Part shown: one piece after another, positions 11,890 to 22,102 of the stretch
How the letters are laid out: the number at the start of each line of letters is the position of its first letter
Numbering within the stretch: position 1 is the stretch's first letter
NCBI GenBank assembly: GCA_033807775.1
Contig: CM066325.1
Span: 22,439,301 to 22,503,300 of the forward strand
Source of the DNA: Saussurea involucrata
Lineage: Eukaryota; Streptophyta; Magnoliopsida; Asterales; Asteraceae
Direction of reading: 5' to 3'
Length of the DNA: 64,000 bases
Notes under the pieces: generated by a model
What the model was told of the DNA's origin: nothing
Databases searched by the model: none
The model's input: only the letters and a program-made list of their open reading frames with translations
Translations under genes and position numbers: made by a program

Positions 11890-12130
11890 AATCTAATACA
11901 TAAACATAAAATAAAACAATATAATATAATATTATGATTATAATAAAAAAAATAAGAGAAGTGCAAAAAGATTTAAATACCTCTGAATTAATAGAGTCAT
12001 CCTTAACAAAGTTAGGGAGATGGACCATAGTCATGCAAAAATGACACCTGCAAGGACCAAATCCATAATTCTTGAATTTAAGGACATTGGTCATAATTTT
12101 TGTTAAATCATAAGGACCAAATCCGTAACT
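11120..12130. mobile_element. Long inverted-repeat element, probably a non-autonomous DNA transposon
   Basis: The left end reads TCACGGATTTGGT and the right end, in reverse complement, reads GTTACGGATTTGGTCC. Inverted similarity runs inward through TGTCATTTTTGCATGACTAT on both arms and on through the CTAGTTCTAGCC-type region near the middle, so most of the 1.0 kb folds back on itself. (AT)n runs at about 11361-11398 and 11834-11873 lie at mirror positions. No coding region is seen. I could not find a convincing target duplication, so the class (Mutator-like is my guess) is uncertain. Confidence 0.65.
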
Positions 12131-12453
12131 CACTCTTACTTTTTTGACCATCCAAATCGTAAAGAAATTAGGTGTCGGCTTAATAGCTGTATTTCTTAGA
12201 ATTTCTTGAACCAAGTTGGTCGACATTTATTAAACCAAATACTTAATTTGAGATGTCGTGATTCCTATCTTATTAATTAATTATTTAAGAGTAAAAAATT
12301 TATTAGTTTCAGTTGATAAAACGTAAACAAATTATTACTTAATTAAAATTTTGTTATTTTATTAAATATGTTATTTTTAAATCATGTGATATTTATTTAT
12401 TAATTATATAATATAATTATTATATTTTAAAAAAAATGTATAATAACAAAAAC
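12131..12453. other. AT-rich stretch without features
   Basis: No gene, RNA or clear repeat could be supported. The composition is strongly A+T. Confidence 0.5.
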
Positions 12454-12680
12454 GTAAATTGCAATTTTGGTCCCTATGGTCTGGTTTTTGTAAAATAACA
12501 TATATGCCCTCATGTGCAAGGCACATGAGGGGCAGTTAACGGCTGCAATTAACGGATGTTAGTTTTAGGGACCAAAACCGAACATTTTTGCATACCACAA
12601 GGTTATTCTTGCAATAAAAAATTTATGGGAACCAAAAGTGAGAAAAACAACATACCACAGGGACCAAAATTGCAATTTAC
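12454..12680. mobile_element. Small MITE (227 bp)
   Basis: Inverted terminal repeats of 26 bp with one mismatch: GTAAATTGCAATTTTGGTCC at the left matches the reverse complement of the right end. There is no coding capacity. A short internal inverted pair (CTCATGTGC and GCACATGAG) lies near 12510-12530. No target duplication was recognised, so the superfamily is open. Confidence 0.75.
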
Positions 12681-12869
12681 TCTAATATATATTTTATACA
12701 TCTACGTTTTATAACTAAAAGTTTCTCCGAACAATAATACCAATTATTTTCGAAAAACTCTTTTACAAACACAACAAATTAAAAATTGGTTAACTAAAAT
12801 TTATAAAAATACGTCATTCAATCATGAAATTCACATCTATAAAGATATTATATAAAAAATTAAGTTTTG

Positions 12870-13000
12870 TAAACGGGAAAAATCCCCGATTCCCCAGTAG
12901 GGATCCCCGTTCCCCGGTGGGGATGGGAAAGGAATTTTGTTCTCCGACGGGGATGGGGATTGTGATCCCCGATATCCCCGGCCCCGTTGCGATCTCTACA
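12870..13000 (-). mobile_element. Possible hAT-type transposon end
   Basis: Read on the minus strand, the block begins TAGAGATCGCAACGGGGCCG and continues with repeated GGGGATCCCCG-like pieces. That resembles the terminal and subterminal region of Ac-like hAT elements. It interrupts the decayed copia fragment at about 13000. The opposite end was not found and no 8-bp target duplication can be shown, so this is tentative. Confidence 0.35.
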
Positions 13001-13005
13001 CGAGG

Positions 13006-14224
13006 GGATAGAAGTAGGATGGGTACTAGAAACCAAGGATGGCTATTAGAAGTCGGGTTGGATGATGGTGGGTCAGATGAAGGTAATGGGGGCTGATTTG
13101 ATGTCGAGTGTGACGACGACTGTGGTGGGGGAGGAGATGTAAAAGACGAAATGTCATGATTGTGGGTAGAGGTGGTAGTAGAGGATTTATATGTCGAGTA
13201 AGGAAATATACCTTCATCGAAGGTAACATGTCGTGAGATAATGAACCGTTTTTGAGAAAGATCATAACATAGGTAACCCGATGATTCGACGGGTAACCTA
13301 AAAAGGCGCATGGAGTGGAGCGAGGAAGAAGCTTGTGTTGAGGTCTAGAAGTGCGAGGGAAACAAAGACACCCGAAAACCCGAAGATGAGAGTAAGATGG
13401 AATTTTATTATAGAGAAGAGAGGTGGGAGATGAAAAAGTGATCACTTTTGACGGTAATATGTTGTGTAAATACGACGCCATGTGGATCCCGAAATGACAA
13501 AAAGAAAGTGGGAAATGAGCATGTAGAAGAAGAGTTTGACACATAATGTTTAGAGTTCGTAATTTTCGCTCCGCCTTACCATTTTGAGAGGATGTATAAG
13601 GACACAAAAAACGAATATGAATCCCATTTTCGTTGCATAAGTTATGAAAACGAGTGTTGTTGTACTCACGACCATTATCACACTGAAAATTTTAATTTCC
13701 ATGCCGAATTGGGTGTGTAGATATTGTCGAAATTGGAGGAAAAGGGAAAACGTTTGATTTTTATTGGCCATCGGAAACGTCTATACAAAGTTCGTATAAT
13801 CATCTAAAAATAATAAACAGTATTTATGACCATTCGTGCTTACAATTGGTAGCGTCCAAACGTCGCTATGAATAATATCAAATGGTGTGATAGAGTTTGA
13901 CATATAATGAAAAAATGGCAATTTATTTTGTTTTCCAAGTTCATAAGAAGAACAAACACATGAAAAAGGATCACTAGAACTAGAAATAAGATTACGACTA
14001 CGTAAATACTGAATAATGTTGGGGCCTGGATTACCGAGACGTGCGTGCCAAAGGGAGGTTTTCATAGTGACGAAGGTTGACGGTGTGGAACGGCTTGACC
14101 TGAAAGAAGACGGAATTGGGTAAAGATCGCCCGAAATATTGCATCGCATTATACGGTTCCCCGTTTGTAGGTCCTTCACAAAAGAAGCAAACTGGTCAAA
14201 ATCAATCGAAACATTGTTAACGAT
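13006..14224 (-). pseudogene. Decayed Ty1/copia integrase fragment
   Basis: Minus-strand pieces in several frames match a copia integrase region in order. First comes a GAG-pre-integrase block (LWHARLGNPGPNIIQYLRSR), then an integrase core with the first aspartate in LFLDDYTNF, then a second aspartate in a DNGREYNN-like stretch near 13680. Next is PYTSSQNGKAERKLRT with the glutamate, then the FGCLCFPRTSRP and ISRHVTFDEGIFPYS blocks. Frame changes occur at least near 13600-13700 and 13290. Protease, reverse transcriptase and LTRs are absent. It is an old fragment, cut by the possible hAT end on one side and by an old LTR on the other. Confidence 0.8.
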
Positions 14225-14321
14225 TGTGACATTGGTCACTATCGCTTGGCACAATCGCGGAGAGCTGAGAGCTCTCGGTACGAGACCCGCGAGAGTGCCT
14301 CGCGATAGTGACCATGTCACA
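14225..14321. repeat. Inverted repeat near the start of the old LTR
   Basis: Arms at 14225-14245 and 14302-14321 are inverted copies differing by a single inserted base; the core is GGTCACTATCGC and its complement. The loop is about 56 bp and is itself rich in short GAGAGCTC-type palindromes. This could form a long hairpin in an LTR transcript, or it could be the relic of a small MITE. Confidence 0.7.
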
Positions 14322-14466
14322 GTCACTTGGCACAACCGCCCGCGATGTATGATGGTTTAAAAACATGATTTTGACCCCTTCTCTCATTTGTTACTCCATA
14401 AACCCCTTCCCCTTTCTCTCTAAAAAGGAACCCTAACCCTAACCCTCTAAATCGTTTTTGGAGCCC

Positions 14467-15826
14467 TGATAACGCCACTTTCTGGCGTTATTTTCGGTTC
14501 TCAAACCAATGAGATTGGCTTGTATCTAAGCAAAGAAGCGAGATTTTACGGTTTATCGAGTGATTTATGCAGGTTATCTAGAAGACGGCAATCATCGAGA
14601 AAAGAAGCTAAAAAGAGCCCAAAAAGACCCAAAACGAAGCAAACGGAAGCCCGAGATCCAAGTCCAAGACCCGCGCCCGAACCAGGACCCGAACCGCGAA
14701 CCAAACCCGACCCAGAACAGCTTCTGAAAAGCGCGCGGTTTCTGGCGCGACTTGCAAGTCGCGCAGAAAACCGCGGATCCCTCTGTTTGACGAATATCAG
14801 CTTTTAATTTCGGATTTTAGGTCAATTATTGGAGACGCTCGATACACAACTCACACACGACGGCGGTGGGCAGTCCAGGGGCGATTTTCAGAGACCTTGT
14901 GGAACTTTTGGAGCCACGATAGAGGGTGAATCGACGAGTAATTCACGACGCGAAGCGGATTCGAACTAGGAGAAGGGAGTTCATCACTACATCTTTCACA
15001 TTCACCACGATCACATTCATTATGTTTACATACACTTTCGTCTTTCTTTCTCTTGTGTTTGAATCCACCACCGACATGAACTAATCTGTTCATGTTGGGG
15101 GTTGGAATGAATTTGGTTTGTAAGCATATGAACAGATGACTTGAATGTTTATCAGTTTTCCTATTTAATGAATGCATGTAATTTGGTTTTTAATGCTTTT
15201 GAGAGTTTAGCTAGCTTTCAATTGTTTTGTTGTTTCTAGTTGAGTTCGAGAGAATTAACTGTTAACTAGAACTAGGAATTACATGTCTAAGGTGAGAAAG
15301 GGGATAGAGATATACCGAGTAAGCCTTAGTCCTAATTGAACCATTTAGGTTGAGATCGAAAGATAAAATCTATACGTTCATAATAAATCTTGCGCTTAAT
15401 GTGTTTTGGAATCCATAAGTTGAGATCGAAAGATAAAACTTGTCCTTTTCAAAATAAAACCCTTTGTTGCTCGAAAGAGAATAATGGTGACTTTTAAAGA
15501 TTGGGTATTCATTAAGGGAATAACTGGTAATCGTTTTAAGTCTGATATTCATATGTGAAAACCTAAGGATTTCCAACCCTCAACTGTTTTCTCTATCGGA
15601 AGTTTCCAAAGATGTTTACTGTCTTGTGTTTGATTTATTTTCTTGCAATTAATTAGTTTAACACCAACCAATTCAATTTCGACAGTTCAGTTAATAGTGT
15701 TTATAGTAATTGTGATACTTAGTTCCTAGTTCCCCGTGATTCGATACTCGTACTTTCTAGTACTATTACTTGACTTCGACCCGTACACTTGCGGTTAGAT
15801 TTAGGGGGGGTGATACCCGCCTATCA
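14467..15826 (+). repeat. 5' LTR of the Athila-like element
   Basis: 1,360 bp, TGATA...TATCA. It holds a long GC-rich hairpin at 14735-14776 and an open antisense frame of 108 codons (14851-15177) that is also open in the other LTR. It ends seven bases before the primer-binding site. Confidence 0.93.
14735..14776. repeat. GC-rich hairpin in the Athila-like 5' LTR
   Basis: The perfect 20-bp palindrome GCGCGACTTGCAAGTCGCGC lies at 14745-14764. With one bulge the pairing extends outward through CGCGGTTT on the left and AAAACCGCG on the right. The same structure is present in the 3' LTR near 20775-20816. A variant lies internally at 18478-18509. Confidence 0.9.
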
Positions 15827-15832
15827 AGTTTT

Positions 15833-15850
15833 TGGCGCCGTTGCCGGGGA
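15833..15850 (+). promoter_or_regulatory. Primer-binding site, tRNA-Asp
   Basis: TGGCGCCGTTGCCGGGGA is the exact complement of the 3' end of plant tRNA-Asp(GUC) including CCA. This primer choice is typical of Athila/Tat gypsy elements. It would prime minus-strand DNA synthesis. Confidence 0.93.
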
Positions 15851-15985
15851 ACTAGTTGCAACTGATAGCACTACCAGCTATAAGCGCTATTACATTGGAC
15901 ATTTTTATTTATTTATTTTGTTCCATCACTTCAGTTTTTGGATTGCTAAATTTGTTTTCTTTCCGTTTCAGGTGCTAACTGGTTT

Positions 15986-18298
15986 ATGCCAAGGAAAACC
16001 CGAGGGGAAGGAATCGAACCAATCGATCCGGAGATTGAAAGAACCGCCCGCCGTTTACGAAAAGAACAAAAAGCCAAAAAAGATATCCAGATCGAGATGG
16101 CCGACGAAGCACCTCCTCGCAACAATCTTCCGCCTCCTCCGGCGAGAGTTCCGATGCGGTCGTTTGCCAATCCGAATGTGGCAGCGACACGCATAGGCAT
16201 TCAAGCACCTACCACTGCAGCAAACTCGTTCGAGCTTAAACCGAGTACCATCGTGATGGTACAACAAAACCAGTATGGAGGAACACCGACAGAAGATCCG
16301 CATGCACATCTCCGGGCATTTGAGAGGATTTGCAACACATTCAAGATTAATGGGGTGGAAGAGGATGCCATCAAGCTGAGGCTGTTCGGCTTTTCTCTCA
16401 AGGGCCGAGCTGTAACATGGATCGAGGGTATCCAACCGGACTTGATTACTACTTGGGAGCAGTTGAAAGCTGTGTTTCTTCAGAAGTTCTTTCCTCCGAG
16501 CAGAACCGCCCAACTCATGGCCGAAATCACACATTTCGCGCAATGGGACCAAGAAACCTTGTATGAAGCATGGGAAAGGAACAAGGAGATGATAAAGAAA
16601 TGTCCACATCATGGGTTACAAGGTTGGGTAATCATCCAGACTTTCTATAGTGGACTTCACCCGCAATTTAAAAACGACATCACAGATGCATCAGGTGGAG
16701 CACTAATGGATAAGTCGTTTGAGGAAGCATGTGAGCTGATCAACAATCTGGCCGAGCATAGTTTTTCTACTCCAAGAGCCGATGTTAGAAGAGTTGCGAG
16801 TGTTCGGGAATCGGATGAGCTGAAGGAGTTAAAAGCTCAATTAGCCGCAGTTACGAATCATTTGAAGGGAGGTAATCCGGAAGAAACCGAACATGTTCAA
16901 TTTTTGCAAAACCGGAACAATCAACCGAGGAACGACCCGTTTTCGAACACATACAATGAAGGGTGGAAGAAGCACCCGAACTTCTCATGGAGTCAACCTC
17001 AAGGGCAACAACAGCAAGGTAATTATTTTAACTTTGCTAATTATCCTAATGCTAGCAATGTTTACCGTCCTCCAGGTTTCAACCAAAGGAACGAAGGACC
17101 ATCCGTAGAGAAGAAACCGGGGTTGGAAGATATGATGATGAAGTTTATGGCCAAGATGGACAGCACGGTTGGAGAGCTAGCGAGCACGGTGAGCACGGTC
17201 AAGGCGGCAACTGATCAGAACACTGCCTCCATTAAGATCCTCGAGAGACAATTGGGGCAAATCTCCGAAGCCCTCCAAAACCGAGCCCCCGAAACATTCC
17301 CGAGCATGACTGAAAAGAAACCAAGGGAGGAGTGTAATGCCATCTAATTGAGAAGTGGCAAGGAGCTGAGTGGAGATACAACAAGAAAGCCGTCATCAAA
17401 GGAAGTCGAGCCCGAAAGGCAAGATGTGGAGATCGTAGATGTGGATGAGTTGGAGGATGATGAAGAGGTGGTGATTGAAGAGAGCTCAAAGAGTGAAGAG
17501 AAGAAGAAAGAGCAGTCCACCACGGCGAAGCAAACACCGATCAAGCCGGTAGTCCCGATAGTGCCATATCCGAATAGGCTTAAAACCCAAAGGGAGGATC
17601 TTAACTTTTCTAAATTTCTTGAAGTTTTTAAGAAATTGCATATTAACATCCCTTTTGCAGATGCGTTGGCACAAATGCCCTCATACATGAAGTTCATGAA
17701 GGAAATTCTATCCAAGAAGAGGGCGATCGATCACCAGTCCACCGTTGCACTTACTAAGGAGTGCAGCGCAATTATTCAGAACAAGCTTCCCCCGAAGCTC
17801 AAAGTTCCAGGGAGTTTTTCAATCCCTATTCAAATTGGGAAGTTTTCTTTTGATAGGGTATTATGTGATTTAGGAGCTAGTATTAATTTAATGCCTTTAT
17901 TTGTTTTCAGGAAACTGGGATTGGGAGAAGTGCAGCCGACGTTCATGACGCTTAAGCTCGCGGATAGATCGATCGTATACCCGTACGGAGTGATAGAAGA
18001 TGTGCTAATCAAGGTCGACAAGTTCTACTTCCCGGTAGACTTCGTAGTGATCGACATAGATGAAGACGAAGAGGTCCCGCTCATTTTGGGGAGATCATTC
18101 CTGGCCACAAGTAGAGCGTTGATAGATGTGGAGGCAGGAGAGATGACCTTACGAGTCGGTGATGAGAAGGAGGTCTTCAAAATGTTCGAGCATGGAAGGC
18201 GTAGAGATGGGGATGGAAAAGGAGAACCAGATGAGGAAAAATCCGCGAAGAACCGCAAGTGTGGGCGATTCGAGTCCGCGGATACCGAGCCAAGTTGA
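15986..18298 (+). pseudogene. gag-protease of the Athila-like element, one nonsense mutation
   Basis: A single frame of 771 codons is interrupted only by TAA at 17345-17347. Residues about 90-260 form a Retrotrans_gag domain (AHLRAFERICNTF, GFSLKGRAVTWIEG, LKAVFLQKFFPPSRTAQL). It is followed by a Gln/Asn-rich stretch and a coiled segment near codons 375-430. After the stop come LRSGKEL, an acidic region (VDVDELEDDEEVV), and a retropepsin-like domain with the variant active site CDLGASINLMP and the distal block PLILGRSFLATSRALID. In this lineage a residue such as Gln normally precedes LRSGK, so CAA to TAA is the likely lesion; that is inference. The frame ends at 18298 and no pol follows. Confidence 0.88.
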
Positions 18299-18477
18299 GA
18301 TCCACACAGTCGTGCCACGACTTTAACTACGGCGCTGGGTGGGAGGCAACCCACCGAGGTTAGTTTTCTTTTTTAACTTTCAGTTTTTGAGTGTGTTCTT
18401 ATTTACGAAAAACCATAAAAATGAAAAAAAAAACGAAAAAAATAAAAATAAAAATAAAATAGCTGAAACAGGGACTT

Positions 18478-18509
18478 ACGCGGCTTGTGCCGCGGCCTAC
18501 AAGCCGCGT
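18478..18509. repeat. Internal GC-rich hairpin, variant of the LTR hairpin
   Basis: Arms ACGCGGCTTGT and ACAAGCCGCGT pair perfectly over 11 bp. Compared with the LTR hairpin, one A-T pair is replaced by a G-C pair on both sides. The downstream context AAACCGCGG...CCCTCTGTTTG is also shared with the LTR. A shorter relative with arms CGCGGT and ACCGCG lies at 18567-18584. Confidence 0.85.
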
Positions 18510-18825
18510 GCCAAACCGCGGGGCCCTCTGTTTGTTTTTCGAAACAGGGGGTTGCACGGTCTTTCTCGCGGTTTCCATACCGCGGCGAAAGCCGCGCGGC
18601 TTCCTGTCCTCATGCAGTGTGTTTTTTTTCCTGCTTTGTGTGTTTCCTTCCGTCTTTTGTTTTGTTTGCTTTGTTTTGCTTTTCCCTTCTCCGATGCTTC
18701 TCAATCGTGATCACTTCAAATCTTATAAGAGAATCTCTTTCGTCCGGGCAAACAGGTACGCTCTAAACTTTGTATGTAACGGGTGTGTAAGATGTTTGGT
18801 TTCTTATTAGTTAACAAGATGCAAC

Positions 18826-18967
18826 AAACCTAAGTTTCACTTAGGTTTGGGGTGCCTCATCTTTTCAACATCTACACACTCAATTTTTTTTATCCTGTGC
18901 AAACCTCGGTTTCACCGAGGTTTGGGGTTGACTTTGTATTGACAAACCTAGGCCACGGCCTAGGTTT
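18826..18967. repeat. Three hairpins of one design with different stems
   Basis: Positions 18826-18848, 18901-18923 and 18944-18967 each read AAACC, five variable bases, a short loop, the complement of those five bases, then GGTTT. The variable stems are TAAGT/ACTTA, TCGGT/ACCGA and TAGGC/GCCTA, all fully paired. The first two loops are TTC and the third is CACG. Each is followed directly by GGGGT, so that every copy contains GGTTTGGGGT. Confidence 0.9.
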
Positions 18968-19093
18968 GGGGTGGCCAGAGTTTAATGAGAATAGCTCTTT
19001 GATGCTTGTGCTTAATGTTATGTTTTGCCTGTCTGATACCTGTAATAACCGCACAACGATACTTGTTCTTAGTATCGCCTACGCCGACACCTG

Positions 19094-19130
19094 CACATTG
19101 GGGACAATGTGTGGGTAAGGTTTGGGGTTG
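19094..19130 (+). repeat. GGGA-loop hairpin followed by a tract-like GGTTTGGGGTTG
   Basis: CACATTG, a GGGA loop and CAATGTG form a perfect 7-bp stem. Eight bases later comes GGTTTGGGGTTG. The same order, with a different stem, occurs at 20472-20507 directly before the 3' LTR. Confidence 0.85.
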
Positions 19131-20471
19131 CCCAATCGGGCCCACGTGATGCACGTAGATTTCCTGCACTTCTGAGTACCTAGATCACTTTAGCTAAAAA
19201 TTCGTTTTAAATGATTGAGACCGACCATTGTGGGAAGAATCTTGTGATAGTGACGTGACCATTAGGGAAGGACTGGGAAAGGACATAACTAGGGACATTA
19301 GTGGAGACCACCCATTAGTGAGATTTGAGCCTAAAAGACGTTTTTCACTTCGAGGGATTCATACACTTAATTCATATACACGTTTCGAGTCCTTGTCGTG
19401 AATATAGAATGATCTCGCTATATTATTGCATTGAGTAGCAAAGACAGCCATCTGGATATTAGGAAAGGGTATAGTAGACCAAATCGTGTGGACCTTAAGA
19501 GATGATTCCAGGCATTGTGTGTATGCTTAACCCTGTTTTTAGCTATCGTACCTTTTTACCCAATTGTGTGTATCCATAACCCCCTTTGTAGCCAAACACT
19601 CACCTTGTTCATTTCGAAACCCACCTTTAAACCCGAGCCAAAAGCCTTAGCCAACCCTTATCCGGAAGTGTGTCAATCTGAGCGGTAATGAACTGAAAAA
19701 GCTAGAGCGGAAAAGAAGAAAATCAGGCCAGTCATGAAAATAAATAGAAAAGAGGGCCAATGCAGCCCCAATGCAAATAAAGAGGACCAATGAAGTCCCA
19801 AGTATAAAAAAATAGTTAGTTTAGATTTTATTTACAGCAGAAAATAAGAGGGTCAAAGTGACTCCGATAGTGACAAAAGGGCTAAGTGATAAGATAGAAT
19901 GTGATGAAGTTCAGAACTGTTAATGTTTGACACACCGAGGATCTTTGTTCCCCTTTACCCTTCATTTCTTAGCCATAACCTTAGCCCCGTTACAACCCGT
20001 GTAAAGACCTGGATGATCTTCTGGAAAACGTGATTACGGTATGCGACCACCTTTACTGATATTCCCTGTCTTGCTACTTGATTCCTTTCTGAGATCAATT
20101 TTTGGACATTTGTGCGTCTTTCTTTAGAGTTGTCATGAAATTCTTGAGTATTCTTGTACATAACTTCCTATACATGACAACATGTGCGACAACCTAGGTT
20201 CGAGTGAAACGAGAGTATCCCGTGAGGTAGGGTCGAGGCGAAATGTTTTCCCTAGTATGTCTGGACCTAGAACAACCTTAATGGAAACGGAGCAGTAACG
20301 AGTTCAACTTACAATGGAAGGTCATAGATCAAACGGAAGAGGAATGAGGCGAGAGTGAGATAGGCATTCACGGGTATGGGAAATCACCAGTGCATTACAT
20401 GGTACCAATTGGGAGTTGTGCAGTTATTATCATTTCTCTGATATATGCTTTTACTCTGTTTTATCGCTAAT

Positions 20472-20507
20472 TTGCTTGGGGACAAGCAACGCCCGGTTTG
20501 GGGTTGT
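20472..20507 (+). promoter_or_regulatory. GGGA-loop hairpin and polypurine-type tract of the Athila-like element
   Basis: TTGCTTG, a GGGA loop and CAAGCAA form a 7-bp stem at 20472-20489. GGTTTGGGGTTGT then runs up to the first base of the 3' LTR. By position this G-rich tract should be the plus-strand primer. Its T content is unusual for a polypurine tract. Confidence 0.7.
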
Positions 20508-21872
20508 TGATAACGCCACTTTCTGGCGTTATTTTCGGTTCTCAAACCAATGAGATTGGCTTGTATCTAAGCAAAGAAGCGAGATTTTACGGTTTATCGA
20601 GTGATTTATGCAGGTTATCTAGAAGACGGCAATCATCGAGAAAAGAAGCTAAAAAGAGCCCAAAAAGACCCAAAACGAAGCCAACAGAAGCCCGAGATCC
20701 AAGTCCAAGACCCGCGCCTGAACCAGGACCCGAACCGCGAACCAAACCCGACCCAGAACAGCTTCTGAAAAGCGCGCGGTTTCTGGCGCGACTTGCAAGT
20801 CGCGCAGAAAACCGCGGATCCCTCTGTTTGTCGAATTTCAGCTTTTAATTTCGGATTTTAGGTCAATTATTGGAGACGCTCGATACACAACTCACACACG
20901 ACGACGGTGGGCAGTCCAGGGGCGATTTTCAGAGACCTTGTGGAGCTTTTGGAGCCACGATAGAGGGGGAATCGACGAGTAATTCACGACGCGAAGCGGA
21001 TTTGAACTAGGAGAAGGGAGTTCATCACTACATCTTTCACATTCACCACGATCACATTCATTATGTTTACATACACTTTCGTCTTTCTTTCTCTTGTGTT
21101 TGAATCCACCACCGACATGAACTAATCTGTTCATGTTGGGGGTTGGAATGAATTTGGTTTGTAAGCATATGAACAGATGACTTGAATGTTTATCAGTTTT
21201 CCTATTTAATGAATGCATGTAATTTGGTTTTTAATGCTTTTGAGAGTTTAGCTAGCTTTCAATTGTTTTGTTGTTTCCAGTTGAGTTCGAGAGAATTAAC
21301 TGTTAACTAGAACTAGGAATTAGATGTCTAAGGTGTGAAAGGGGATAGAGATATACCGAGTAAGCCTTAGTCCTAATTGAACCATTTAGGTTGAGATCGA
21401 AAGATAAAATCTATACGTTCATAATAAATCTTGCGCTTAATGTGTTTTGGAATCCATAAGTTGAGATCGAAAGATAAAACTTGTCCTTTTCAAAATAAAA
21501 CCCGTTGTTGCTCGAAAGAGAATAATGGTGACTTTTAACGATTGGGTATTCATTAAGGGAATATTGGTAATCGTTTTAAGTCTGATATTCGTATGTGAAA
21601 ACCTAAGGATTTCCAACCCTCAACTGTTTTCTTTATCGGAAGTTTCCAAAGCTGTTTACTGTCTTGTGTTTGATTTATTTTCTTGCAATTAATTAGTTTA
21701 ACACCAACCAATTCAATTTCGACAGTTCATTTAATAGTGTTTATAGTAATTGTGATACTTAGTTCCTAGTTCCCCGTGATTCGATACTCGTACTTTCTAG
21801 TACTATTACTTGACTTCGACCCGTACACTTGCGGTTAGATTTAGGGGGGGTGGGGGTGATACCCGCCTATCA
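20508..21872 (+). repeat. 3' LTR of the Athila-like element
   Basis: 1,365 bp, nearly identical to the 5' LTR. It differs by scattered substitutions and by a longer G-rich run just before TGATACCCGCC near the end. The target duplication AGCCC follows at 21873-21877. Confidence 0.93.
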
Positions 21873-22102
21873 AGCCCTTGAAGTCACAAACCTTGTGAAT
21901 CAAAGCCTCTCCCTCATCTCTTAACAAGGATTTATGGATGGAGGTTGGAATCCTTCTCCTCACTTCCATTTTAGTGAGATTTCTACACTTTCTAAGGTTT
22001 TACCTAACCCTCTTCTAAACCATTCCATTCCTCTTGAAGAAATGAAGATCGAGGTTCTTTGTTGGCAACCTAGATGTGTTTTGTTGGTGGATTATTTATG
22101 TG

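Larger units (their letters stand above)
18299..20492 (+). other. Long noncoding internal region of the Athila-like element
   Basis: About 2.2 kb without a credible ORF lies between protease and the 3' LTR. It starts with a short motif block around GGTGGGAGGCAACCCACC (about 18337-18358), which recurs in plant Athila-type elements. A poly-A-rich stretch follows, then a set of hairpins listed separately, then AT-rich sequence. The weak frames here overlap hairpins and have no family resemblance. Confidence 0.75.
14467..21872 (+). mobile_element. Non-autonomous Athila/Tat-like LTR retrotransposon with complete ends
   Basis: Two LTRs (14467-15826 and 20508-21872) begin TGATAACGCC and end CGCCTATCA. 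The element is flanked by the 5-bp duplication AGCCC (14462-14466 and 21873-21877). A primer site for tRNA-Asp follows the left LTR, and a purine-rich tract precedes the right one. Inside, only gag and protease can be read (15986-18298). The following 2.2 kb encode no reverse transcriptase, RNase H or integrase, so movement must have depended on another element. By eye the two LTRs differ at about 20 positions plus small indels, which points to a fairly recent insertion. Confidence 0.92.
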
